Below, one piece after another: positions 47,526 to 59,215 of a DNA stretch of 64,000 nucleotides (positions within the stretch are counted from its first letter, which is position 1; the number at the start of each line of letters is the position of its first letter). The position numbers and the translations under genes are program-made. The stretch lies in NCBI RefSeq assembly GCF_963583255.1, contig NC_084817.1, forward strand, positions 15,940,121-16,004,120, written 5' to 3'. A model generated the notes under the pieces. That model saw nothing but the letters and a program-made list of their open reading frames with translations, was not told the origin of the DNA and searched no databases. This stretch comes from Pyrus communis. Its lineage: Eukaryota; Streptophyta; Magnoliopsida; Rosales; Rosaceae.

Positions 47526-48990
47526 AAGTTTCGAAATGGAATTCATCTAAAACTCAATATATTAGCGAGATTTATTTTGATATTTAATTAACAAAGAAAA
47601 TTTTGAGACAAGAAGTGATTAAATAATCTTCTAGGAAATTTCATATAAACGACTTTTGTACCATGTCTCCGCCAAGAATCCCATATCGAAATGTGAAAAT
47701 CGTTTTCATTTGCAACTAGCCCTTTATAAACATCGTTGCCTCTATGATTATTTAGTGATAACACTTTACAAACTAATTTAGGCATACATCTTGCATCTAA
47801 GTATATGAAAAAAAAAATAAAAAATAAAAAAATTCTCATTCTATACAACTAGTTTTTTTTTGGTCAACTATCTATAAATTGTGTTTTTGTCAACTATCTA
47901 TACTATTTTTTTTTTTATCAACTATCTATGGTATTAATCAGAGAAGATGCTCCTTAGTCTTTCCGAGGAATCTCTCCCATGTCCCAATTTTCTTATGATT
48001 TTGTTGACTCTAAAAAACTACCAAACATACGTGGAGCGCATGATGAGTAACTAAGAGTTAATTACACACTTTTTGTGGTTGATACGGGCTTGCCAACTCG
48101 CCACCGAGGTGAGTCGGACGAGTAAGATGATGATGATGGTGGTGGTGTCGAACCGCAATGCTAACTTCTGTAACTATGATCGAGGAAGGAAGACTCTCAG
48201 CTTAAGGTTCTACTAACCCAAAGATAAGGTTACTATCTTACTGCGAAGTTCAATAAGTAATTTGAATTTCATTCTAAAACTCAATATGCTGGCGAGATTT
48301 ATTTTGACATTTAATTAACAAAGAAAATTTGGGACAAGAAGTGATCAAGTGTAATCTTCGAGGAAACTTAATATAAACGACTAGTTTAATCCCCTATCAA
48401 ATTGTGGAAATCGTTTGCATTTGCAACTAGCGCTTTAAAAACAATGTTCACTCCATGATTATTTAGCAATAACACTTACAGACTAATTTATGCGAATCAC
48501 ATACATCTTGCATCTTAGTTTATGAAAAAAGAAAATTTTCTCAATCTATACAACTAGTCTTTTTTTTTTTTTTTGTCAACTATCCATAAAATAGTTTTTT
48601 GTCAACTATCTATACTATTATTTTTAATCAACTATCTATACTATTAATAAGATAAGATACTTAGTCTTTCCTAAAAATCCCTCCTATGTCCCAATTTCCT
48701 TACGATTTTGTTGACCTTAAAAACTACCAAGCCTACGTGGTGAGCAGACCAAGTAACTAAAAGCTAATTATGTCCTTCTTGTGGTTGATGCGGGCGTGCC
48801 AACTTGCCACTAAGGTGAATCAGGCGAGTAAGATAGTGATGGTGGTGGTGGTGTCGAATCGCATTGTGGACTTCCATGATTACAGTCAATGCTAATCTTG
48901 CTACGAAGTTCAATAAGTAATTCGACTTTCGTTGTGCTGAACAAGGGGTAACCTGGGAACACCTCACTTCGCCAAAGCTGGTAAAATGAC
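47526..48990. repeat. Tandem duplication, period about 727 bp
   Basis: Copy 1 starts near 47540 and copy 2 near 48267: GCGAGATTTATTTTGA at 47565 and 48292, TTTGCAACTAGC, TTTTTTGTCAACTATC, CTTAGTCTTTCC and AAAACTACCAA in the same order. The second half of each copy belongs to the repeat seen at 23.6-24.2 kb. The start of a third copy (GCTACGAAGTTCAATAAGTA) is at 48899. A trio of TCAACTATCTATA units occurs in each copy. Confidence 0.88.
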
Positions 48991-49739
48991 CTCTTGAGAT
49001 GAAAGAATAGAGAATTCCTCATCCACCAAGACTTGGATAAATAACCAACAAGGGTAGGAGAGTGTTGTTTAACCAAACTAAAGGTCTCCTAGGCCAAGCA
49101 GGTTCTACGACTCCAGTGTTGTTTAACCAAACTGAAGGTGTGTCGCCATTGTTGACATAGTGCTGTTTAACCAACTGAATATTTGCCAACTGGGAGGGAT
49201 TAATGAGCATTAGTGTTTTCTCAAGGTATGAGAGGGTTTCACGTAGAGTGTTGATTTATGTGTTGAGTTGAAGATCTCATTCTCGTTGCGATGCTTCTTC
49301 TATTTATAGATAAAGCCCTAAGGATGAACAAGTTTGCCAAGGCAAAGTCCTGCTAGGACTGAGCCACCTCTGCATCTCCCAAAATATTCCAATCCATCAT
49401 TCCTTAGCTTAACCTTGATCAGCTTCTCCATTCGAATCAGGGCTCTAAACCTAGTACCTTTCTAAACTTACTTCCTTCTTAGCTGATTAAGCATGAATTA
49501 TGATCTCTTGAACAACCCTAACCTTATTAGAATCAATTGCCAATCCTTAACAGTTTTATTCCATCTGGGACTCGGGCGAACCCTGCTCAAGTGTAACCTC
49601 TCTAAACTTAGTTTCGTAGTTTTTATTTATAAAACAGAGTTTATATTTCAACATTAAAAATAAATAAAAAAGAATTTATGTTTTAGTAATTTAAAATCTT
49701 AAAAATTACTAGTTACTTCATATTAGTTAAATTATATGT
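48991..49739. other. Spacer with repeat remnants
   Basis: Continues the 23.6-kb-type repeat to about 49215 (three TGTTTAACCAAACTGAAGG-like units). No gene seen beyond it. Confidence 0.5.
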
Positions 49740-50462
49740 GTTTAACATTGACAAATTCCTTGTATTGTTGGCAGAGCATAGCCGCAACTCGTCTGGTACT
49801 TTTCCATGGTCAGAGATGGGTAGGTAGGCTCAGGTCCTCAATCAAGAAGTGGGTGAAGCCTAGTAAGAGATGGATTAGAGACAACTTTGACAGGGCATGG
49901 GAGGAGAGATTGAAGAATGGTGGCTTTGGGGTGATTCTTCATAACAGTGATGGGGGTTTCTTAGTGACTGTGGCTGGTTGAACTCGGGGTGTGGTTCCAA
50001 GTTTAGGGTGATTTGTCTATGACCCTTGCAGTGATGGCACCAAGAGGAGATGATATGTCAATGTTAGGGCCGATTGTTGATGTCCTTCAGGACTGCATTC
50101 AAGTATTTCCTCTGAAACGATTGAGCCATGTACGACGAGACACAAACCATGTAGCACATAGGGTAGCTTGGGTTGGGCTAGGTTAGCAACTGGAGGCGCA
50201 ATGGCGGGAGCATCCACCTGGTATTCTCACTAACGTGCTCATGCACGATAGTTCTTTGTGATGTCTTTAGGTTTCTACTGTTAGTGCTTTTGTTGAGGAT
50301 AATAAACTCTAAGCTTGTAAGTGCGGAATACTCTTTATTCCTTTGACTTAGTTGAAATCCTCGACAAGGTTTTTATTGAGACCCAGTTATGCAATCTATT
50401 CTCATCTTGGTTTGTGAATTTTTTACTTTTTCAATGAATATCGTACTTACTTTAAAAAAAAA
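49740..50462 (+). pseudogene. LINE-type RNase H (RVT_3) fragment with A tail
   Basis: The frame 49736-49981 reads VKPSKRWIRDNFDRAW...GGFGVILHNSDGGFLV, the start of the RNase H-like domain found at the end of plant LINE ORF2 and in free-standing RVT_3 proteins. A TGA at 49979 interrupts it. RRDTNHVAHRVAW is readable near 50131-50170. The sequence then runs through a 3' tail (AATGAATATCGTACTTACTTT) into an A run at 50454-50462. This looks like a 5'-truncated LINE copy. Confidence 0.7.
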
Positions 50463-50902
50463 TATATCAAATTAAGGAAGAACAAAATTTAGTATTTTAT
50501 ATGTTTCACCATATTTGGCCTCTTCCTTTATATATTGAGATAAAAGATGCAATAACGACTACCACTTTTCCTTTTCCCACAATAACTAAACTCACCAAGG
50601 AAAAAAAGACATTTTAATTCTGCTAGACATGCTCATTTGGATGTTTAATGTTATAAAAAGAAATTACGTAATTATTGTGATTACCGTTGAATGAGAAGGG
50701 AATATGGCATGATGATAAGTCAGGTATGGAAAATATTATTATGGATTACTTCACACAATTGTTTGATTTGATGAATAAAATGATAGAAGTTCTTGATGCC
50801 ATTAGGACATGAACGATGAACTTCTTTTGCCATTTAAAGATGATGAAATAAAGTTTGCTCTCTTTCAAATGCATCCTACAAAAGCTTCATAACCGGATGG
50901 TA

Positions 50903-51088
50903 TGACCTATTAACTTGTATTCTTTCCTATAATTTAGGATTTCGTAGTTTAGGATGGATCTCGTGTAATCTGGTTGAAATCTCTTTGTAATCTTCTGTAA
51001 TTATTCTTCGCTATTTCGTTAGGATTAATATTGTATATTATACCTCTTTCTCAGAAGAATAAACTTATCATTCAAAGAATTCTCTTCT
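50903..51088 (+). repeat. Copia-3 left LTR
   Basis: The end is fixed by the primer site at 51089. The pattern GTAATTATTCTT, TTAGGATTAATATTGTATAT and ACCTCTTTCTCAGAAGAATA parallels the Copia-2 LTR. The start is approximate. Confidence 0.65.
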
Positions 51089-51539
51089 TGGCACTAGAGC
51101 CAAGTCGAAGAAAAAAAAAAAGCTGCAACAGCACTGCTGTGGGTCATCCATGTTTGGTGCTTTATCCTTGATTAGCATGCGACTGTTGTTGTTGCTGTCC
51201 CTTGACTAGCAAGTGACTATTGTCATTGCTATCCCTCGATCAGTGGGCGACTGTTATCGTTGCTACTCTATCTGTATTTGAAACGAACAGCGAGCAAGCG
51301 TGTCGTTGCTACTAAATTTCTATGAGACCAATCTCAATTAGAAACTTAAAACATGTTGCTTGCCACTGCTCAGCCCTAAGCTTTGCACGGAATAGACCAC
51401 TAGAACCCATGGATGCACCTGCACCAACTCACCACTGTAGTTAAACTGTTACTGCCTAGATTGGTTCAAATCGTCATAAGGTTGAACCCACTGTCTGCAA
51501 TGTGAACTCGCACCCATTGCAATTTTTTTTTCTCTGTAT

Positions 51540-52990
51540 CCAATGGCGAAGCCAGGATTTGCCTTGGGGAGAGGTGAAATTCAAAAGAGTGCAAGGTTCA
51601 ATCGAAGCGGTTACTTTCACATTGGAGAGTGCAAAGTTCTGAGTCAATATTCATAGTAGAAAATAGTCTCTTCACCATAGCGGTTGTAAGCAATAATATA
51701 AAAGCCAATGTAAGAATCTTAAATTTGCTAGTATTAGATCCTAAATAATGTTAGACGCTAGTCAAACAACGGACTGGAACTTAGTAGCTAGGTGCCTAGG
51801 CGAAATCTAGGCAGTTTTTTAAAAGTAATATAATATTTATAAATAATGTGAGAGTTTAAGATAAATACGGTGGGAGTCTTAAAAGAGAAAATAAAAGTAC
51901 ATACAAGAATATAAAAAATAAAAAATAAAAAAAAAGGAGAGAAATGGGTTAATAAACCACAAAAAAAAGGTGGGGTCAGAAGAGAAAAAAAATGGAAGGG
52001 GGAAATGGGTAAACAAACAAATGGTGCAGAAAGATAAAGACCGGAAGAGAAGTGATGGGTTAGCACAATATTTTAAGAGAGAAAAAAAGTGAACAAACGG
52101 TCGGCAGGATAATACTTGGGTAAAGTGTCAATACCCAATTTTTACTGACTTAGGTGGCCCAATAATTGTCCAACACCTATCTTTAAAACTCACACCCAAA
52201 TTGAACAGCTAGTATCCAATTTACTCACCTTATTAAGTACCCAATAAAAATATAATAATGTCTTCTACCGCACACTTGTTATATTAGTAACAAAACACCC
52301 TTTTCACCTTAAACAATAAACCAAACACTCATCTTCTTCTTCCTAGATGCAAACCTTTCACATTCCACATACTTTCAAGGAGCCTCACCAATCACCACCC
52401 ATTACCCACCCCTATCTCCCCTCCAACCTTTGTCCTCCGTTGATCACACCTCCACACCGCAATCCATCCTCCAATGGTCAAGCCAACCCCAGACCTCTAA
52501 TATCTCTCCTCCATCTTCACTTTTCCTCTGCAACACTGATAAAAACCAAACACATATCTGCTTCCTCTTTTCCCTGTGCCAACCGCTCCGTCAATCGCAA
52601 CCTCATCGCTCGAACGTCTCTTCTCTGTCTTCATCATTCCTCTGCAAATCCAACCAAACTTTTGCCCTTCCTCTACAAATTCGACCAAGATAGTGCACCG
52701 GCCAAAACCAATTTTTATAGGTGCTATGAATTCTGACAAGAGCGGAGGTGTTGAACCAGCACTCCTAGGTGTGTTTTCCGATGAGCGGAGGAGCGGCTGC
52801 CACTCCTCGCCCTCACGTAGCTTCGCCACTATCTGCATCGTTCGTCAGAGATAAACATATTGAAAGCTGACCCCAAAAAAAAAAAAAGAAAAAAAAAAGT
52901 AAAAAAAAAAAAAAGAAAAAGAAAAGAAAAAGAAAAGTAAATCGGTTTGTTCTTTTGTTTTGGGCCATTGTTTTAAGGCTTACATAGTTT
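51540..52990. other. Insertion or filler in the Copia-3 leader/gag region
   Basis: Bounded by ATGGCGAAGCCAGGATTT near 51543 and GTAGCTTCGCCACT near 52817, which are loosely inverted, so it may be a decayed TIR element. A-rich blocks at 52875-52940. Overlapping frames of 87-129 codons at 52347-52854 lie on both strands with no recognisable domain and are not called. Confidence 0.4.
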
Positions 52991-53345
52991 TTTTGTTAGT
53001 CTTGACTTGTTTGGGAGTTTTTTTGATGGGCTTGACTTGTTTGGGAGTTTAGCCATTGTCTATTTCAACCCAAAGCAATGGCAATGCGAGTTCATACCCT
53101 TTCGAATTGATCTGATCGAACTGAACAGGGGAGTAAGATCAATTGTGGCCGGTCTAATGCTCTTGGAGATTCCTCCAATCATTCGCTTAGCAAATGTCCT
53201 CACTGCAGCCTGAAAAGACATTCAACAAATCAATGTTTCGAGCTTATTGGTTATCCTAATAATTAGGACAAGACTTGTGATCCCCACTGTAATAAGTCGC
53301 GTGCATTGTTTGCCGAAACTAAGGTAGATTCTGAACAAGAAAGTA

Positions 53346-53600
53346 ATGATTTGCAAGGCTTTAAAAGTTTATGCATTTGTTACGAATAATACATGGATAA
53401 TTGATTCTGGTGCTACTGAACATATGAATTGTGATTCTAGACAGGTACAGATCCTAAAACCATCCCCCAAAATTGTCGTGAGTGTTACCAATGGTAATGT
53501 TACACTGAATCTTGATTATGTACTCGTTGTTCATTCTCTTGACTATAAGTTGTTATCTGTTGCTCAAAAAAATGCCACTGTACATTGTCTTGTGATTTTT
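53346..53600 (+). pseudogene. Copia-3 protease remnant
   Basis: WIIDSGATEHMNCDSRQ with an intact DSGA box, then LDYVLVVHSLDYKLLSVAQ. The preceding zinc knuckle is at about 53190-53235. The frame continues into the Harbinger element at 53623 after a stop. Confidence 0.85.
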
Positions 53601-53622
53601 TAGCCTTCTTTTTGTACTCTTA

Positions 53623-54622
53623 GGGGGCGTTTGTTTGCCCTCACTAACTCGGATTGGACTGGACTGGACTAGCTATTAGTCCAATACTGTGTTTGTTCCA
53701 TGCTGGGACTAATATTAATGAGACTAAAGGGGACTAGCATGGACAAAACCCTTCACTAAGAGGTCTTAGTGAGACCCCCCAATAACCATGGGACTAGCTA
53801 AGACTATCCTCTATTTCTCGTCCTTGTCATGCTCAATGACCACTCCCGATAGACTCCTCGTCATCGCCAGTCACCTAGATCAATCATTAACTTCCCAACT
53901 CTCTTTCAGATCCATTTCACAACCAACTTGCATATAAAATATACCAAATTGAAGCTGGGAGTGACAAGATTACAATTTTACTTGAATCGAGGCCAAAATG
54001 TGGTTGAATGTGGCCGGAAAATGGCCTGGAATTCTCGGCCTGTTTGGGCTTCTTCAAATCTATGACAAATTCGAGCATGCAAAGCTAAGATCTCGGTCCA
54101 GGGATGGTGATGAATTTTTTGGCGGTGGTGATGAATTTTTTGGCGGTGCTAACTTCATCCAATTTAATGAGGGTTGGCCAAAAAACACATCGGGAAACCT
54201 GCAACTCGTCGGGAAAATTGGAGCCGTGAGGTTCCGTTCGAACAACGCATAGCTAGAGAGGGAGGGAGGACAGAGAAATAGAGACTGGAATCAATAAGGA
54301 GTTTGACCAGGAATGAGAAAGAGACATGAATTGAGAGGTCTGAGAGGATAAAAAGAGGAAGAGGGTGGGACGATGAGAGAAGAGGAAAAGAGTGGGACGG
54401 AAATGGTAGGAAAAGATGGAGAAAAAGATAAGATCATAATAAAATATTAATAATTTATATATTAAATAAAAAAATATTAGAATTTGTTATTATCTAGCTT
54501 CTTAGTCCGATACTGCACCAAACGCTTCACTAAGTTAGTCCAGTTTAGTCTAGTCTAAGCCAGTCCAGCTTAGTCCTTAAAGCTAATCCAGTCCGAGATA
54601 GTCCGACGCAACAAACGCCCCT
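53623..54622. mobile_element. PIF/Harbinger-type non-autonomous element, 1000 bp
   Basis: Terminal inverted repeats GGGGGCGTTTGTT (left) and AGGGGCGTTTGTT (right, inverse). Subterminal regions are rich in TAGTCC / GGACTA in inverted arrangement. TTA lies on both sides (53620-53622 and 54623-54625), the typical 3-bp Harbinger duplication. Removing the element plus one TTA leaves the Copia-3 frame continuous, confirming the boundaries. Inside, an 84-codon frame (53998-54252) holds a 21-bp tandem repeat (GATGAATTTTTTGGCGGTG) and no transposase motif. Confidence 0.92.
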
Positions 54623-54625
54623 TTA

Positions 54626-54947
54626 AGGACATTTGGACTCGCAAGATGATTGGTTATGGTATTAAGAAGGGAAAGCTTTGCTACTTGAAACTCACATCGA
54701 ACAGTACCCGAATGTTGACTTAAGCTCTTGCAGTGGAAGCAATTCAAGGGGAGAGGAATAAAGCTTTAAAGATTTGATCGTGGCATCGTCGACTTGGACA
54801 TGCTTCATTCAACTATATGCGGAGGTTGTTTCCTAGCCTATTTGTTAAGCATGATATTTCTAGCTTTAAATGTGGAGTTTGTGAACTGGCTAAAAGTCAT
54901 CGTACTTCATTTCTGCCTAGTTTGAATAAAAGTTCACTCCTATTATG
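54626..54947 (+). pseudogene. Copia-3 pre-integrase remnant
   Basis: IGYGIKKGKLCYLKL, then HRRLGHASFNY...H and C-x2-C (CGVC) ending at the solo LTR. A TAA and a TGA interrupt the frame. Confidence 0.85.
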
Positions 54948-56648
54948 TGATGTGATAAAACTTAACACACAAATTAAAACCCTTTTTTTTATAGTTGTAG
55001 TATGTGAAAGTAGGGATTGTTCTAGGTAGGGGATTAGAAGGGTTGTTAATCTACACAAATTAGACTCAAAAATAGAAAACTAGACTCAAACAACTTAGAA
55101 CAAGCTAAACTGACTCAAATAACACATAAATAAGTTAAATTGACTTAAAACATGAACTAGAGAGAAGTTAGGACGAAAATTAAACTAGAAAGACTCAGAA
55201 TACTAAATGGGGATATTTTTGGCAAATTTAAGATTTAAAACAACAAACTTGCAAAAACAAACTAAAGTTGGTACGAAATTTGGGTGAATTAAAGGGGTGA
55301 AAGGCTAGGTAGAGGGTCATTCTCCACACATGACACATATGTATATAAATCGATTTCCAGTTATTATTCCTATAAACCATGAATGACAATGCCTTAAATT
55401 AACTGTGAATTGCACAAATTAACTCTCAGATTTTCCTAATTTCATTGAATTGAACTCAGCGACGCAATCAAATTATTCTTATCAAGTTCCCTATATGAAC
55501 TACATAATAGAGATACATATCAAAGATCATTAAGTTTTATGAAAATCATAAGCATTGACAAGGCATTCGTAACTATGAACTGCATGATACTCCTGCCATG
55601 GATTTACTTAACACAATCATGACTAGTGACTTCCACTACTTATAAATATAAGTTCATAACAATTAGGCAAAATTCCCTTATATTTTAGCATCAGATTCAT
55701 GCATGCAAACTAAGTATGCATCCTCAACCAACATACAAGAATAAGTTATCAATCAAACAAATAAGTAAATCGCATTCATGTTTTACAAAACAATAACTGG
55801 AGGAAATCAATTCATATCACATATATGTTCATGGCTTTGAATTCACCTCTAACTAAAATGAAATTAGTTCCACATGTTTGCAATTAAACAAAACCAATCT
55901 AATTTAAACATAGAATTAAATCTAAGGATAGAAAGAACCAAGAAACGCTCCAGCACTGCAATGGTAGATTGCACAATCCTTGGATACAGGTCACGGCTCA
56001 AAACTCCTTATCTCCTTCATTCCTTGTTGCGGCACAAAGTTATTTTTCTGATTTTCTCTCTAAGGCTCTTTGGTGGTTTTGTGCGGCATAAAACATGTAT
56101 ATATAGGGCTAGGGTTCACACACCAATCCTTGAAGGACAAGGATAGGCACGGCACAAGTTCAGAAGGAAAAGGAGTAGGGTTAGGTGCAGCATAAACTAG
56201 GGTTTCTAGAATGGGGTTGTGGCATAGAAAGGATAATGCTTCTAGAACCAGATATTTAGGTGTTCTAATGTGAAATTGATTCCTCTTTGCATTTGGAATT
56301 AAGGTGGGATAAGATTAGGTTAGGATAAGATAAGATAAGGTTTGGATAATGTTCCTTCCTTTTAGATGATTCCTTATCTTCAATGTCTTGAATCAACTCT
56401 TCCAGATGTTAAGCATATTCCTAGCCTTTTTTGATCTTCAAAAACGTCCATCCACCTTGCTCCATACTTAAGCTATCCATTCCAAGCCCAAAACTGCTCT
56501 AAAATGTTCCGAAGTGCCTTTTCTTGCCAACTTTGCCATTTGGACCTACAAACACACGAAAATGGCTTAAAACACTCTAATAAATAGAAACTAACTAAGT
56601 AAATGCAAGGAAATAGGCTAACAAAGTCGCATAAATATGCTCCTATCA
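54948..56648 (+). mobile_element. Solo LTR, 1701 bp, nested in the Copia-3 integrase
   Basis: Starts TGATGTGATAAAAC and ends GCTCCTATCA. Perfect 5-bp duplication TTATG at 54943-54947 and 56649-56653. Integrase coding resumes directly after it. No internal protein domain. The orientation as TG..CA reads either way; I give plus. The start and end words are ones I associate with plant LTRs, but the family is unnamed. Confidence 0.88.
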
Positions 56649-56653
56649 TTATG

Positions 56654-57360
56654 ATGATTTATTCTAATGTTTGGGGACCATCTAAAACTGCTACACTTGG
56701 TGGTGCTCATTCGTTTGTTACTTTTATTGATGATTGCACACATATGACTTGGGTTTGTTTGATGAAGTTCAAAAGTGAAGTTACTTTTTTGTTTTAGCAG
56801 TTTTACAAAATGGTACAAGTATAATATAAGTCACAAATACAGGTTATCATGAGTGACACTGTCAGGGAATATGTAAACTCTGAATTTCGTGCCTTTCTTG
56901 ATCATTGTGGTATTTTTTATCAGATTACATGTCCATACACCCAACAACAAAATGGGATTGTTGATTGCAAGAACCATCAGCTTCTAGATGTTGTTCGTGC
57001 TTCTTTGCACAAGGCGTGTCTCCCATTATCCTTTTGGGGAGAAGCTTTCACCTCAGCTGCGTATCTTATTCATCACGTTCCATCACAATCAATCGATTTT
57101 TAGACACTACTACAAGTTCTTTCCTCATATGCTAATGCTCATGCAGTTCCCAATCTTCCACTTCACATGTTTGGTTGTGCGGTCTTCATTTATCTATATA
57201 AATAGCAGAGAAGTAAGCTAAAACTGTGGGCCTTACGATGTGTGTTTATAGGGTACGCCTCAAATAAAAAAAGGTATCGCTATTATCATTGTCTGAAGAA
57301 AAAGTTGTTAGTCATTATGGATGTTGCGTTTCATGAGAATGATATGTTTTGCCAATCCCA
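56654..57360 (+). pseudogene. Copia-3 integrase remnant
   Basis: SNVWGPSKTATLGG and FIDDCTHMTW are followed by a TAG at 56796. The core resumes at 56849 (REYVNSE, YTQQQNGIV, FWGEAFTSAAYL). The expected Asp-Asn pair before the Gly of this region reads SDT, so a catalytic Asp neighbourhood is altered. Confidence 0.85.
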
Positions 57361-57859
57361 AGTCTTCACTTCAGGGGGAGAATCAGATAGAAGTTGAAAC
57401 TCTTGATTATACTATTCCAAATACAAATAGTGTGAATGATTTGGATTTAAGTGGTAATGTCTTGGAAATAAGTGGTCATCATTCACACGAAAACAATGAT
57501 GTGAATGAATTGGAACTAAGTGGTAATGTCTTGGAGAAAAGTGGTGATCATTCACATGGAAACAATGTTGAAAACCTTGAAAGGGACGAGTTAACATCGC
57601 CAGATAACTCACTGCCTGACAACTCAGTGCCAGTTTCCTCAACATTGGACAACCATGTGTTGCCTAGCTACCTCAGAGTCGATCTCGCCACACTTAAGAG
57701 TCCCAGTAACCATAATCAATCATCTTTTATCCCGGGTGCACCACCACAACTTCGTCTCCCTGACCGTGTCAACAAAGGTATTCCTAAACTTATGAAGCTG
57801 ACCAAAAATGCAAAACTTGGTATCATGTTCAATTATCTATTGTGTCTATTCCTAACAAT

Positions 57860-59215
57860 GTGCATGAGGCTTTAACTGATCCACGTTGGCAAGCAGGAAT
57901 GAATAAAGAGTTGAAATCTTTGAAGAAGAGTGTTACCTAGGAGATCATAGACTTGACAGTTGACAAGAAACTTGTGGGATGCAAATGGGTCTATACGGTG
58001 AAGTACAAAGCTGGTGGGACAATGGATCGCTTCAAGGCAAGACTGGTACCAAAAGGATACACTCAAAAATATGGAATTGACTATACATATACATTTTCCT
58101 CTGTGGCCAAGATCAATACAGTCCGTGTTTTCTTGTCCTTGGCGGCAAATCTTAATTGGCCCTTAGAACAATTCGATGTGAAGAATGCCCTCTTGCATGG
58201 AGATTTGACAGAAGAGATTTACATGAAACTCCCACCAAGGAGTAACATTCCATATATGCATAGACAAAAGGTGTGTAGGCTTCGAAAAACATTGTATGGT
58301 TTGAAGCAGTCCCCAAGAGCGTGGTCAAGGAGATTTACCGAGTCTATGAGAGCATTTGGATATAAGCAGAGTAACTATGATCACATGTTCTTGAAACGTC
58401 AGAACGGAAAACTTACAACATTCATTGTATATATAGATGACATGGTAGTTACCGGTAATTAGCTGGATGAGCATGTAGCCTTACAGAAATATTTATCTAC
58501 ATAATTCGAGATAAAAGATTTTGGGTATTAGAAATATTTTCTTGGGATTAAGGTATTAAGGAACAAGTCAGGAATCTTCCTGTCACAGAGAAAGTATATT
58601 CTTGACTTGTTAAAAGAAATTGGCATGTCAGTATGCAAACCTATGACTACTCCCTTAGTAGAAGGAATGAAGCTCAATATTGATCTAAACTAGGTACCGG
58701 TCGATAAAGGGAAGTACTAATGGTTAGTGGGAAGATTAATGTATTTGGCACATACTAGACCAAACTTTGCTTATGCCTTGAGTGTCATTAGTCAATACAT
58801 GCATAATCCAGGAGAACAACACATGAATGCAGTTATGAGAATATTGAGTTATTTGAAAAGTAGGTCCAAGGAAAGGGATTTTATTTAAGAAGAATGATCA
58901 TTTTAGAATTGAAGGTTATATGAATGCTGACTGGGCCGGTTTTAGTGATGATAGGCGCTCAACATCAGGTTACTTCACCTTTATTGATGGAAATTTGGGT
59001 ACTTGGAGAAGCAAGAAGCGGGGTGTAGTAGCAAGGTCGAGTGCAGAAGTATAGCCGTTGGTATTTTTGAGATTTTATAGCTTAAACTACTATTACATGA
59101 TTTGGGCGTCAAACATAATCAACCGATGAAGTTGTCTTGTGATAATAAAGTTGCTAGTGATATTGCTCATAATCCGGTGCAACATGATAGCACTAAGCAT
59201 GTATGAGTTGACTTC
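57860..59215 (+). pseudogene. Copia-3 reverse transcriptase and RNase H remnant
   Basis: 57953-58462 is open for 169 codons and holds most RT motifs ([35 protein letters not shown] and the catalytic YIDDM near 58432), the longest intact RT stretch in the window. It stops with TAG at 58460. Later pieces include QRKYILDLLKE, ADWAGFSDDRRSTSGY (about 58930) and [15 protein letters not shown] (about 59137). The end of RNase H is lost. Confidence 0.9.

Noticed and set aside
52347..52854. Overlapping frames of 87-129 codons on both strands
   Set aside because: Low-complexity Ser/Pro-rich composition, mutually overlapping, inside filler of a degenerate Copia element.
53998..54252. 84-codon frame as a Harbinger-encoded protein
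   Set aside because: No transposase or Myb-like motif, and part of the frame is a 21-bp tandem repeat. Kept only as a note under the element.
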